Below, piece after piece: positions 51,531 through 61,401 of a stretch of DNA of 64,000 bases (the stretch's first letter is position 1; every line of letters begins with the position of its first letter). Under the pieces are notes generated by a model. That model saw only the letters and a list, made by a program, of their open reading frames with translations. It did no database searches and was not told the DNA's origin. The position numbers were made by a program, and so were the translations under genes. Source of the stretch: Symbiodinium natans (taxonomy: Eukaryota; Sar; Dinophyceae; Suessiales; Symbiodiniaceae); the NCBI GenBank assembly GCA_905221605.1, contig CAJNDS010002109.1:354501-418500 (forward strand), given 5' to 3'.

Positions 51531-52121
51531 ATGAGCTTATTCAAATTTGATGAGAAGTGTTATTCGTGTGAATGTCACAGAAATAGAAAGGCAGTTGTTT
51601 TAAATATAGTGTTTGATGCCACCGTTGTGAATAACATCGTATCTTGTTTGTGCTGTTATAGCTGTTCCAAAATGAAAAAGTGTGAGTTGGAATATGAAAA
51701 GGAAGAATATAAAGCATATAGTAGGGAGGCAAAGTTGTTTCATTTTATATACAATCATCTAGACACCAAATATAACAGACTAAAAACATTGAAAGATAAG
51801 AAAACCTATATGAAAGAATTGATTAGAAAGTCGGAAAGCTGCAAAAAAGGGATGCTTGTAAAGTTTGTTAATGACACTTATTATTTGAAAGGGTTTGATG
51901 AATATAAACAATGGTTTTCTGAAGCATGTCCTTATAAAGGGTATTCTGTTTTTGATGAAACTGACCTAGAAGATGAGTTGTTTTATTATAGAAATGATGG
52001 AATGCCTTTCTATGATGTTTTAAAAAATCTATTCTATCAATACATAAAACATCATGCTATCGGATATAAAGACTACTTTGATTATATTGAAGTTATACAG
52101 TGGGTGCAACATATTTTTTAA
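51531..52121 (+). CDS. Cys-rich hypothetical protein, 196 residues
   Basis: The first 50 residues carry CYSCECH and CLCCYSCSKMKKC clusters, probably a zinc-binding module. The remainder is Lys/Tyr/Phe-rich and helical, without a recognised domain. It has its own TACTTAAAGA box and a hairpin 8 bp after the stop. Expression with the polymerase class of genes is inferred from the shared box. Confidence 0.55.
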   Translation: MSLFKFDEKCYSCECHRNRKAVVLNIVFDATVVNNIVSCLCCYSCSKMKKCELEYEKEEYKAYSREAKLFHFIYNHLDTKYNRLKTLKDKKTYMKELIRKSESCKKGMLVKFVNDTYYLKGFDEYKQWFSEACPYKGYSVFDETDLEDELFYYRNDGMPFYDVLKNLFYQYIKHHAIGYKDYFDYIEVIQWVQHIF

Positions 52122-52128
52122 GTGAAGC

Positions 52129-52164
52129 AACCATAATATTATTATTAAATATAATCTAATGGTT
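52129..52164. terminator. AT-rich hairpin shared with left arm
   Basis: Near-palindrome AACCATAATATTAT...ATGGTT, inverse of 12154-12189 and 26632-26667. About 47 bp around it (including GCAACCATAATATTATTATT) are an inverted repeat of the left arm, although the contiguous terminal repeat stops at 52649. Confidence 0.55.
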
Positions 52165-52179
52165 GAATGATCCTAAAAG

Positions 52180-52198
52180 TACTTAAAGACAAAACGCC
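52180..52198 (+). promoter_or_regulatory. TACTTAAAGACAAAACGCC promoter box
   Basis: Same 19-mer as at 51492, followed by TTAGCATATTAAGTGAAAT and the ATG at 52218. Both boxes start 38-39 bp from the start codon. Confidence 0.7.
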
Positions 52199-52217
52199 TT
52201 AGCATATTAAGTGAAAT

Positions 52218-52595
52218 ATGGATTATTTAAATCTGAACTCATATAAGATCCAAATGAAGTATATCAAGAAGATATATGAAATTAAATTAAATGAAGTAGA
52301 TTATTCAAATAAAATTAAGGAGTTATGTAAGTTGCTTAAAGTTTATGAAAGTGTCTTTGACGAAGAAGATGTCCTGAATGTTAGGCGTGATATATCTATT
52401 TTAGAAGGTAAGATTGAGGAAGATAAACAATTAATTGAAAAATATTCAGAACTGATTGAGAATAGTGAAATACTATGTCAGAATGGAGGAGACAAGGAAG
52501 CTAAATATCTAGATAAAAAACCTAAACATGCTGTCAAATGGATTAATATTAGTATTCAACAAATAGAAGAAGATTACAATGATTTATTAAAATAA
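52218..52595 (+). CDS. Coiled-coil hypothetical protein, 125 residues
   Basis: Almost entirely helical and charged, with heptad-like periodicity (NKIKELCKLLKVYESVFDEE, EGKIEEDKQLIEKYSELIE). No zinc or catalytic motif. Last gene before the right terminal repeat. It lies between two segments that are both repeated in the left arm, so it may have been inserted into an originally longer terminal repeat. Confidence 0.5.
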   Translation: MDYLNLNSYKIQMKYIKKIYEIKLNEVDYSNKIKELCKLLKVYESVFDEEDVLNVRRDISILEGKIEEDKQLIEKYSELIENSEILCQNGGDKEAKYLDKKPKHAVKWINISIQQIEEDYNDLLK

Positions 52596-52648
52596 CAATG
52601 GCAACTATCATATAATATTATGTTAAATTATATTATATTATCGTTGAA

Positions 52649-53382
52649 CAACAACAAAACCCCAGAAAAGCCCAAACTCCGAATAAGGTCCGAACCAATG
52701 TTCTACCATATGATGTTATAATCTATGAACCACGGAAGAATACCGAAACAAGAAGTGGAAAATAACGAATGAGCTGTGATGATTTAAGAATGTTTAAAAA
52801 TCTACTTCAAGAATTTTTGTGTTAGAAATGTTGGTAGGGAGTGGAAAATAAAACGATTAAGGTGTCAAAGTCAATTTTGTTGAAAATTTTGGAAATTTGA
52901 CTTGACCTTGGAAAATAACCCTAGTAATGAACAAAAGTTGAATAGTGTCTAAACAGTATTTGAGATCATAATGTTACAATGAATGAGATAGCAAAGTAGA
53001 GTGAATAATAGCCTAAAAAAATGGGGAAAATAACGAATGAGGAGACAAGAAACAAAATGTATGATAAAGTACTAGGTGGAGAAATGGAAACGTGAGAGGT
53101 GGAACAAATACTTAACAAAAATATTGGAATACTAGGGTTATGCAAGAAACGAAAGAGATGAGCAAGAAGTGAAGAAAAATGAGAAAACGAATGAGATGAG
53201 ATGAAACAGAAAACGTGAAAGAATACGACAAAACGGGTGAGAACGTCAATGACAATAGAAACGAAAACAGAACAGGTGCAACGAATGGAGAAAAGTTAGG
53301 ATGCAATGAGAAAAAACAAAGAATGAACAAGACACGACAACCCTAAACCCATTGACCTGTCAATCCCCCTTTACACTATTTC
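52649..53382. repeat. Right inverted terminal repeat
   Basis: Inverse of 25866-26600 (and of copy A). The outer part is nearly identical; the inner 80 bp, next to AACAACAAAACCCC, are diverged. The 72-codon ORFs inside each repeat are chance frames of low-complexity Ser/Phe/Leu composition. Confidence 0.9.
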
Positions 53383-53521
53383 CCCCCCCCCCGCGTTTTG
53401 GGGGGGGTAAGGAGGGAAAGAGAGGTTTTCACTTCCTTTTCCCATCCAACACGCCGCCAGGGTCGGCGGACACTAAACCCTAAACCCTAAACCCTAAACC
53501 CTAAACCCTAAACCCTAAACC

Positions 53522-53656
53522 CTAATTTCGAAAACCCCCACAAAAAACCTAAAGGTGCCTCTTCCTCTGTTGCCCTCCGACCCTAAACCCTAAACCCTAA
53601 TTTCGAAAACCCCCACAAAAAACCTAAAGGTGCCTCTTCCTCCGTTGCCCTCCGAG
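53522..53656. repeat. Tandem duplication of an intron end and exon start
   Basis: A ~62-bp segment containing TTTCGAAAACCCCCACAAAA and GTGCCTCTTCCTC...TTGCCCTCCGA occurs twice, once ending in telomere-type repeat and once leading into the open island at 53630. Only one base differs in the overlap I compared (CTCTG against CTCCG). Confidence 0.75.
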
Positions 53657-53722
53657 CCGGAGGGAGAAGATGTGGCTGAGGAGGGTGAGGCGCTGGGTGT
53701 CGAGGCGCGGGAAGGGGACTCG
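53630..53722 (+). CDS. Putative exon, acidic peptide
   Basis: 93 bp, phase 0, preceded by CCTAAAG and followed by GTAGGGC. It encodes an acidic Pro/Glu-rich peptide (LPSEPEGEDVAEEGEALG). Not recognised. The 5' part is duplicated just upstream. Confidence 0.35.
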
Positions 53723-54335
53723 GTAGGGCTTAGGCTTTATGCTTTAGGCTTTAGGCTTTAGGGTTTTTTGTTGAGGGGGGGGGGATAATTACTGCAGTGT
53801 TTAGGATTTCTAGGTCTTCGGGGCATGAGGATTGAAGGATTTAAGGGTTTAAGGACTTAAGGACTTCAGGATCTGAGGGATCTAAGGATTTAGGGCTTAG
53901 GCAAAGTCTCCCCCAAGACTCTGGGCACAAGGGGTGCACGTCGAGCCGCTTGAGCTCGAGAGTGGAGAGGGTTGTACTCTAGCGAGAGGGGTGGGGGGGG
54001 GGGGGGGGGGGGGTTGGGAGCTAAGGAGCCAAGGAGTTGGTGGCTTCTGGATTTTAGGGATTCATCGGGTTGTAGGGTTGTAGTGTTTGGGGTTTTGGGT
54101 TGAGGGTGCAGGAGATCATTCGGCGACGGGGGTTTTGGGAGATTTGATGAGCGCGAGATCTTGGCTGAAATCCCGATGTCTTGGACTGCCGCTCAGTATA
54201 GCTTCGGGATTTCGCGCTAAACCCTAAACCCTAAACCCCAAACCCTAAACCCTAAACCCCAAACCCTAAACCCACCGACTCGAGGAACGTGTGAGATGAT
54301 GAGGGTTCCAGGTCTCTAGCCTCCGCCGAAAGTTG

Positions 54336-54450
54336 CTTGGTAGCCCAGTGGTACCCTGTACCCAGTTTAGGGTTTAGGGTTTTTGCTCTGGGTTCCCTTA
54401 TAAAATAACCAACCCCCAAGAAGGGTCCCCTTATTGCGGGCTACCCTAAG
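54336..54450. repeat. Foldback element, CCTTGGTAGCCCAGT family, member 1
   Basis: Starts CTTGGTAGCCCAGTGGTACC, contains GGTTCCCTTATAAAATAACC, and ends GGGCTACCCTAAG. The right arm is decayed. Telomere-type heptamers have been inserted near its left end. Other members: 57629-57745, 58875-58986, 63267-63394. Confidence 0.6.
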
Positions 54451-54676
54451 CCCCCAGACCGTACGTCCAAGGCCAGCCCTAGAAAGCCCTAAATACCCTG
54501 AACCCTAAACCCTAAACCCTAAGCCCTAAACCCTAAACCCCAAGCCCCAAGCCCTAAACCCTAAACCCCAAGCCCTAAACCCTAAACCCCAAGCCCCAAG
54601 CCCCAAGCCCCAAACCCTAAACCCTAAACCCTAAACCCTAAACCCTAAACCCCAAGCCCGAAAATCCCTTCTGTAG

Positions 54677-54749
54677 GAGTATGCCCTTCAGCGCACGCTG
54701 GAGCAGAGCATGCGCCATGGCGCGAAGATGTTCGGTCGGGGGTTCAGAG
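54677..54749 (+). CDS. Putative exon of unknown gene
   Basis: Preceded by CTGTAG and followed by GTGGGGG. Open, encoding EYALQRTLEQSMRHGAKMF and onward, an amphipathic helix-like peptide. Not recognised. Confidence 0.35.
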
Positions 54750-54880
54750 GTGGGGGATTTTCTAGACTTCAGAGGGCTTGCCCTAACCCTAAACCCTAAA
54801 CCCTAAACCCCAAACCCCAAACCCCAAACCCTAAACCCTAAACCCTTGGGTTGTTGAGATGCTTGTTTTTGTGGCACAAC

Positions 54881-54971
54881 ATGTTCCCCTTATACTAACA
54901 GTCCTGAAAGGGGATTGTAGTAACCCCCTAGAATAATCCCTATCAAGGACTGTTAGTATAAGAGGGAACAT
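54881..54971. repeat. 91-bp MITE-like foldback
   Basis: Arms of ~34 bp, imperfectly inverted, starting ATGTTCCCCTTATACTAACA and including AGTCCT. No coding capacity. Not obviously related to the other two foldback families here. Confidence 0.65.
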
Positions 54972-55259
54972 CCCAACGTTCAACCCCCAAGGCTATCCAC
55001 TCCCTTCATCCTCACATGGCGCTTGAGATCACGCCCTGCCCGAAGCCTTTAGCCACCAAACGGTTCACCTCATGGCCCCAAGCCTAAGTAATATAAGGGT
55101 CGGGACAATTACGAATAGTTTGCCCGGCCTTGTGGTCCCTATAGAGGCATACTATAATAAACACCCCAAAACCCTATTCTTGTTTTTGGTTTGTACAGAT
55201 GCATGTGTCTAAGGGCATATGTCTGTCAGTTTGCTTGTCTTAAGTTGAAGCTTCTCTAG

Positions 55260-55330
55260 TGCATGTTGGCCGTCGAAGGCAGGGATCAGGATCAACGCGG
55301 GACTCTTGGGTGCGCGTGCCTGCGCAGCAT
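55260..55330 (+). CDS. Putative short exon of unknown gene
   Basis: Preceded by CTTCTCTAG and followed by GTCCCTAAAC. Open frame encoding LAVEGRDQDQRGTLGCACLR. The downstream intron would start with CCCTAAA-type repeat behind a GT donor. Weak by itself. Confidence 0.25.
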
Positions 55331-55703
55331 GTCCCTAAACCCTAAACCCTAAACCCTAAACCCTAAACCCTAAACCCTAAACCCTAAACCCTAAACCTAA
55401 GAACTCTATAAACGCTAAACCCTAAACCCAAGGCCCTTTCTCTTTTCGGGTGGGCTCAGGGTTTACGGCTCATGGGTTTATAGGTTTGATGGAGGGGTTA
55501 GGGCTTAGGGCAACCCGAAGCCCTAAACCCTAAACCCTTGGGGTTTCGGAGTAGCATGTAGGGTTTAGTGTGCCCTTTTGGGCTAAACCCTAAACCCTAA
55601 ACCCTAAACCCTAAAGCCTAAACCTTAAACCCCAAACCCCAAACCCTAAACCCTAAACCCTAAACCCTAAACCCCCCTTTTGGGCCAAACTCCGGAAGCC
55701 CAG

Positions 55704-55773
55704 GGGTGAGCTGCAGCTCGAGGATTCGGACATCGACTGGGCGATTGCTGCCAGTCTTGCCGAGCACGAGGAG
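55704..55773 (+). CDS. Putative exon with ubiquitin-interacting-motif-like helix
   Basis: Preceded by AGCCCAG and followed by GTTTCGG. The peptide LEDSDIDWAIAASLAEHEE fits the ubiquitin-interacting motif pattern (acidic patch, then Ala-x-x-x-Ser with hydrophobic positions, then Glu). A single helix is weak evidence for function. The frame stays open beyond the proposed donor to about 55790. Confidence 0.4.
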
Positions 55774-56435
55774 GTTTCGGAGGGGTCCATAGCTAGGCTT
55801 TTAGGGTTTAGGGTCTAAGGGTTTAGGGTTTGGGGGTTTAGGGTTTAGGGGTTTAGGGGTTTGGAGGTTTGGGGGTTTAGGGGTTTGGGGGTTTGGGGGT
55901 TTGGGGGTTTAGGGTTTAGGGTTTGGGGGTTTCGGGTAAGAAACACGGGCCCTTTGTCTATGGCGCCTTGCCTCCTGTAAGGAGTTGGTTCTGAAGTACG
56001 GGCCCTGGGGTTGAAAAGGGTATATCGCGGGGAAAATAAGGGATCCCCGTTTGAGGGCCCCTACAGAAGGGCATGAAGCTACACTTAGGTTGGGTTCAGA
56101 GTGTTGGGTTTTTTGCGTTTTAGGGTTCAGGGTCTAGGGTCTTTTAGGGTTTTAGGGTCTTGGGTTGAGGGTTTCGAGGTTTTAGGGTTCTAGGGCTAGG
56201 GTTTTTAGGGCTTAGGGTTTTAGGGTTTTGGGTGTCTTTTTTTGGTGTTGGGGGGCGGTTGGGTTTTATGATTTAAGAGCTTTAGGCTTTCAGTTTTTCG
56301 GGGTTTTGGGGGTTTTAGGGTTTTAGGGACGTGGTGGCAAGCGACAAGAGATGCCTCGAAACCCATGGCCTGCGCTGCCCATCCTTGGTTGAGGCAGGCG
56401 TGGCACCGCTGAGCTTGATGGAGCAGGCTTGACAG

Positions 56436-56592
56436 AACTTCGCCCTTCGCCGTGAAATCCTGCGAAGATACAAGAAGATGATTGTTCTTCCGCAGGCCCT
56501 GCGAAGGGATGTTGCTGAGTTTGAAGAGCCAACATCCAAAACGCCGCCTGGCTTTCATCGAACACTGAGGCAGTTATTTCCTGACAGAGCTT
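56436..56592 (+). CDS. Putative exon of unknown gene, 157 bp
   Basis: Preceded by CTTGACAG and followed by GTGTGTGTCC. The longest open island of the right flank: a basic helical start (NFALRREILRRYKK), then a Pro-containing segment. Minus-strand frames across it are low-complexity. Not recognised. Telomere-type repeat follows directly. Confidence 0.4.
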
Positions 56593-57327
56593 GTGTGTGT
56601 CCCCCCCTAAAGCCTAAACCCTACACCCTAAACCCTAAACCCGGATGCAGATGCTGCAGACTGGGATTGCATTCGCGTATGCAGCTGCTGGATCTTGGCA
56701 CGAGTAGTGAGACTCTGGAAGTCTGCCCCCTCTGTGGCGAAGTCGAGATCGACGTAGCCGACCCGCCAAGCAAGGCCTGGGAATGACGCGCCACCCACTG
56801 GTGCCCCTTCCCTGGCTCCCAAATGGGGTCAACAAGGGTAGGAACAAGGGTAGGAGGGCTAGAAGTGAAACTATTGAAGCTGTAGAAGCTATTTCGGGTG
56901 TTAGGGTTTCGGGTCTAGGGTTTAAAGGGATGTAGACTCTATGTATGCCCTAAAAGCCCCAATTCCGTGATCCATATCCCTTCGTGACCCGATTGTTGAA
57001 GGAAGGAATGGGATAGTCTAAGCCCTAAACTCTATAACCTCAAACCCTAAACCCTTAAACTCTTTGTCCCGAAGCTCTAGAACTCTAATCTCAAGCCCTC
57101 AACCCCAAATCTATAACCCTAAACCCTAGATTGAACTCTATATCCATAACCCTAAACACGAATCCAAAACTCGATGGCGTAAACTCCAGAACAGTACACC
57201 CGCCTTTTCCAAAACCCCAAACCCTTCAAGCCTTATCAGCCCTAAGCCCCAAGCCCTAAGCCCTAAGCCCTAAACCCTAAACCCTAAACCCTAAACCCTA
57301 AACCCTAAACCCTAAACCTCCAAGCAG

Positions 57328-57417
57328 GGAGCGCTGCCGGAGGAGGTGGAGGAGGTGGTCGAGCTGGGAGGGTGCCTCGCTCGCCCTGGAGCCCTCAAGA
57401 CTCCGGTCGCGGAAAAT
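57328..57417 (+). CDS. Putative exon of unknown gene, 30 codons
   Basis: Preceded by CCAAGCAG, followed by GTAGGC; exactly 90 bp, phase 0 at both ends. The peptide is GALPEEVEEVVELGGCLAR and onward. Telomere-type CCCTAAA repeat lies directly upstream. Confidence 0.4.
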
Positions 57418-57628
57418 GTAGGCATTTACTAGGACGCAGAGTAGGTTAGTAACTTAAGTGCATGCTATAGATATGATCTCAACTCTAACTCGGAGCCAGG
57501 GTTGGCAAGTGTATACTATAGATATGATTTCAACAATAACTTAGACCATTACTGCATTGGTTTAGGGGTTGGGCTCCCCAAAAAGCCCTTTAAACCGGGC
57601 CAGTTCATGGATTGGGGGAATATGGAGA

Positions 57629-57745
57629 CTTGGAGCGCAGTGGTGCCTTTTGACCATTTGTTTTTTGCAGTTTTTGAGTTCCCTGATAAAGCAACCAACC
57701 CAAGAACGGGTGCCCTTGTTTTGAAATCGTTTCTGGGCTACCAGG
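57629..57745. repeat. Foldback element, CCTTGGTAGCCCAGT family, member 2 (diverged)
   Basis: Aligns to the other members through CTTGGAGCGCAGTGGTGCC at the left, AGCAACCAACCCAAGAACGG inside and CTGGGCTACCAGG at the right. A 94-codon ORF crossing it is not considered a gene. Confidence 0.55.
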
Positions 57746-57756
57746 AAGATCTAAGA

Positions 57757-57860
57757 CCCAGAGTAGGCCCTTATTCCCATTTTTAGGGTTTGGTTACCTT
57801 ACAAGCCCCTTCAGACCAAAAAGGGACCCTTTCCTTCCTAGGTTACTCTTGGGTTTAGAA
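57757..57860. repeat. Dispersed short repeat, CCCAGAGTAGG family
   Basis: Second copy of the sequence at 168-275, immediately to the right of a CCTTGG-family member. Weak inverted ends (ACCCAGAGTA / TACTCTTGGGT). Confidence 0.5.
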
Positions 57861-58874
57861 GATTTAAGGATTACGGATTTTAGGGTTTAAAGATTTAGGG
57901 TTTTAGGCTGTTTAGCGGATGAAACTTCAGGACTCGGACCTAAGCAAGACTGTAGTTGTTGAAATATTTGCATGAAATTTGGCTGCGAAGATCGGGTTTA
58001 GGGTGTAGGGTTTTGTGCGACAAGCACTCAAATTGGGGTTCAAGCATGGTAAGCCTGTGCTTATACTGACCCCCAAAACCCCAACAGCCTAAATATCCTT
58101 AGTCCCCAAATCCCTAAACCCTCAAACCCCACCACCACCCCAAGCCTTACATCCAAAGACTCAGCCCAAATGTCCGAAGAAAGGCTTGTGGCGAGCGAAG
58201 AGGCTCAGTTGCGCTGGGCTCCTCCGGCCTATCTTTAATGAGGGTCTCAGGGTTTAAGGTAAGCCCTAAACTCGAAACCCGAAACCCTAAACAGGCTTCA
58301 GGGTGTTTTGGGTCGTCAGGACTTGGGGGTCGAAGGTTGAAAGGCCTTCAGGGGAAAGGGCTTCAGAGAGTTCAGGGCTTAGTGATCTTTGTGGTGTTCA
58401 ATGGGTTTCAGGCTTTGTGGTTGGGGACTGAAGGAGGCGTTTCAGGTTTCGGGTATAGGGTGTAGAGGCTAAACCCTAAGCCCGAAGCCCTAAACCCTAA
58501 ACCCTAAACCCTAAACCCTAAACCCTAAACCCTAAACCCTAAACCCTAAACCCTAAACCCTAAACCCTAAACCCTAAACCCTAAACCTTGAGGATTTCGG
58601 TGCCCAAGCACTGCCATGGGGTCATGGCGGCCAGCAGCACGTGCAGAGCACCATGGGCGTCATCCACACCATCGTAGGCAAACTTGAAGCCTTTAGTCCC
58701 TAAACCCTAAACCCTAAACCCTAAACCCTAAACCCTAAACCCTAAACCCAAAAAACCTCCCCCCTAAGCCCTATACCCTCAACCCTGAGCCCGAAACCCG
58801 AAAAATTCTAAACCCAGAAGGCAGCTGCGCACCCATCTGCAACAGTCCACATGCCTCAGCCAGAGCAGTAACTG

Positions 58875-58986
58875 CCTTGGTAGCCCAGTGGTACCCGTTT
58901 CCCTTTTTTGGGTTCAAGGTTCCCTTATAAAGTAACCAACCCAAAAAGGGGTGCCCTTATTGCAATATGGTTACTGGGCTACTAAG
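58875..58986. repeat. Foldback element, CCTTGGTAGCCCAGT family, member 3
   Basis: Left arm CCTTGGTAGCCCAGTGG and right arm ACTGGGCTACTAAG enclose the conserved interior CCCTTATAAAGTAACCAACC. 112 bp long. Confidence 0.7.
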
Positions 58987-60313
58987 CTGCAGAACCTAAA
59001 CCTATAGCTAGACACCCCTTAAACCCTAACCTCACATCCGTACAAGCATTCAGAACTCCCTTGAGGTTTGGGTTTAGGGGTTGAAGGTTTAGTGTTTATG
59101 GTTCAGGGTTTAGTGTTTATGGTTTAGGGTTTAGGGGTTGAGGGTTGGCTTAAGAGCTCAGGGCATGGCGTTCCTTTTTTCCTGCTGTTTACCTTAGGCC
59201 CTGCACTCTATAAACCCTAAACCCTACGCCCTAATGGAGTTTGACCTCGAGGGCCCTCATAGGCAAGAAAAAGTCCGCAAACCACGATTTCCTGGGGCCC
59301 AGCCCCGGGTCCTACTGATCGCCCTTGATTGTGAAGGCTGCGGTCTCCGGTTGCCTTATGAACCGGTAACCCTGGCTTCTTCCAACCCTAGACCCAAAAC
59401 CCAAAACCCTAAACCCTAAGCCCTATATCCCTAAACCCTAAACCCTAAACCCTAAACCCTAATTAAGCCCTAAACCCTAAACCCTAAACCCTAAACCCTA
59501 AACCCCCTTTCATTCCTAGGCGACTCCTGTGCCCAGTCTCAGGCCCTGGAGGCGAGCCTCCGGCAACCCCAGCCGGCGATCCAAGCCTGAGGTTCACAGC
59601 TTTTTTCTTCAGGGCATCCAGCCTTTCGGGTGTTTTTTGTTGTTTTTAGGGGGGGTTTAGGGTTTAGGGTTTAGGGTTTAGGGTCTAGGGTTTAGGGTTT
59701 AGGGTTTAGGGTTGAGGATTTAGGGTTTAGGGTTTAGGGTTAGGATTCCGTGTTTTTATAATACGGGGAGCTTTAATAAGGTTTGTAGCGCTATTAGGGG
59801 AGAAAGCGTTTGGGGTTTTCTAGGGTTCAGGGCATCATGTTGACTGGGTTGGAGGTTTGAGGTCTTCAGGCTTTCCATTTAAGATTTTCAGGGTTTTTAG
59901 GTCTGTTGGGTTTAGGGTTTAGGGTTTGGGGTTTAGGGTTTAGGGTTGAGGGTTTGGGGCTTAGGGTTTAGGGTTTAGGGTTTAGGGGGTTTAGCATTTT
60001 GCCAGTAGAGCATCTAGCTTGTAGAATGTGGCCAGGCTGACCTGGCCGTGCTGCGCGCAAGAGTGAGAAGAAAAGCGTGCTCGAATCTTGGTGCTGAGTC
60101 CACGAAGTCAGCGCTTTTGTGCATATCCAAGGTACACTTTCGTGATTTCTGCCCTGGCATTCGCCTCTTGGCCCAAACCCTAAACACAAAAACCTACAAT
60201 CCCTGAACCCTAATTCCGAAACCCTGATTAAACCCCAAAACCGGGTCTAGGGCTAAATAGCTTCGATTCCTTGTGAGACCCTAAACCCTAAACCCTGAAC
60301 CCTAAACCCTGAG

Positions 60314-60402
60314 GTTGTTTTCCGATCACCCGGCCGCGGGCTGCTCACGGGCTACTCGCCGCTCGTGGTGATCTTGGCCCCTCAGACGCAGACCCCCTCC
60401 AG
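60314..60402 (+). CDS. Putative exon of unknown gene
   Basis: Preceded by ACCCTGAG and followed by GACCCTAAAC, a GA-type donor like two introns of the ankyrin gene. Open, encoding a protein-like peptide with a hydrophobic core (LLTGYSPLVVILAPQTQ). Not recognised. Confidence 0.4.
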
Positions 60403-60807
60403 GACCCTAAACCATCCCAAGCCCTAAACCCTAAACATAGCCAGAAGCCCCAACTAAACGCTTTGCCCTAAACCCTAAACCCTAAACCAAAAACCCTAAA
60501 CCCTAAACCCTAACAACTGCCGGCAGAAGCCCTAAACCTTTTGCCTTTGCTTTTCTTTCGGGGTCTTGGCGTCCTTGATCAACAACCTCAGCCGCAAGAG
60601 CACACCAAGCCCAGAACGTCAAAGCCTCCGGGTTTAGGGTTTAGGGTGTAGGGTGTAGGGTTTAGGGTTTAGGGTTTAGGGACAATATGGAGGGAATGGA
60701 GGTTTTCCTGGGAGAATCAAGAAAACGGACAAAATGACATAAACAAAAAGCAACAACTCCACCCAGTTCAAATCTAGCTCAACACTGCAAGAGCGCTCAC
60801 GAGAAGG

Positions 60808-61024
60808 AGACAGAGAGAGAGAGAGGGAGAGAGAGAGAGAGAGAGAGAGAAAGATAGAGAGAGAGAGAGAGAGTAAGAGAGAGAGAGAGAGAGAGAATCC
60901 AAAACACAACCCAAATTCCCCAAACCCCAGGCCCGGAACCCTAACCCTAACCGCCCCCCAAACCCCCCCCCCCCCCAACCCCCCCCCCCCCCCAACCCCC
61001 CCCCCCCCCAACCCCCCCCCCCCC
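60808..61024. repeat. GA microsatellite and C-run minisatellite
   Basis: GAGAGA tract at 60808-60896, then a spacer with CCCTAACCCTAAC and four C-runs of 8-17 separated by AA (60954-61024). Leftward ORFs here (poly-Ser/Leu, poly-Gly) are artefacts. Confidence 0.9.
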
Positions 61025-61030
61025 TTGCAG

Positions 61031-61112
61031 CGCTAAGGTCATTTACGACAGCGTTTTCGGCTCCGTGCCCGGCCTAGACACTGGAAAACTGAAGGATTTC
61101 GAGTGGTCAGGG
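61031..61112 (+). CDS. Putative exon of unknown gene
   Basis: Preceded by CCTTGCAG directly after the C-runs (a natural polypyrimidine tract) and followed by GTTTAAGG. Open, encoding AKVIYDSVFGSVPGLDTGKL and onward. Not recognised. Confidence 0.4.
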
Positions 61113-61401
61113 GTTTAAGGTTTAGCGTTTAGGGGTTAGGGATTGAGTTTGGGTTGGGGTTTGGGCCTAGGGTCTAGGTCTAGGTAATGGTCTGCAGGCT
61201 TATAGGGTTTAGGGATGTTTGGGGTGTAAGTAGGCTTTCAGGGCGTTTTGTTGCGAAGTTTCGGGCTCATTCAGTCCAAGGCCTGCAATCAAAGGGTTTA
61301 ACCCTGCTTATAGTACCCTAAACCGCCTAAACCGCCTAAACCCTAAACCCTAAACCCTAAACCCTAAACCCTAAACCCTAAACCCTAAACCGGGCATATA
61401 G

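Larger units (their letters stand above)
25866..53382. mobile_element. Endogenous Polinton-like virus (Maverick-type), decayed
   Basis: Bounded by ~730-bp inverted terminal repeats and AT-rich throughout, except for an inserted satellite (31468-36854). It carries the Polinton/PLV hallmark set: protein-primed PolB, retroviral-type integrase, A32-like packaging ATPase, double-jelly-roll capsid protein and a penton-like minor capsid protein. It also has a GIY-YIG nuclease, a lipase-like protein, an S74-tailed fibre and several small zinc-finger proteins. Total length is ~27.5 kb, or ~22 kb without the satellite, within the usual range. No cysteine protease was recognised. Nine lesions in seven genes indicate that it is no longer functional as it stands. 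Whether it belongs to Polintoviricetes proper or to an algal PLV clade needs a capsid or polymerase tree. Copy A at 11388-23067 is a duplicate of its left part. Confidence 0.9.

Noticed and set aside
58590..58690. Leftward exon-like peptide (GFKFAYDGVDDAHGALHVLL)
   Set aside because: The minus frame looks protein-like, but the plus frame is also open and splice boundaries are not clear on either strand; not strong enough to annotate.
60676..61011. Ser/Leu- and Gly-rich leftward ORFs
   Set aside because: They read through a GA microsatellite and C-runs.
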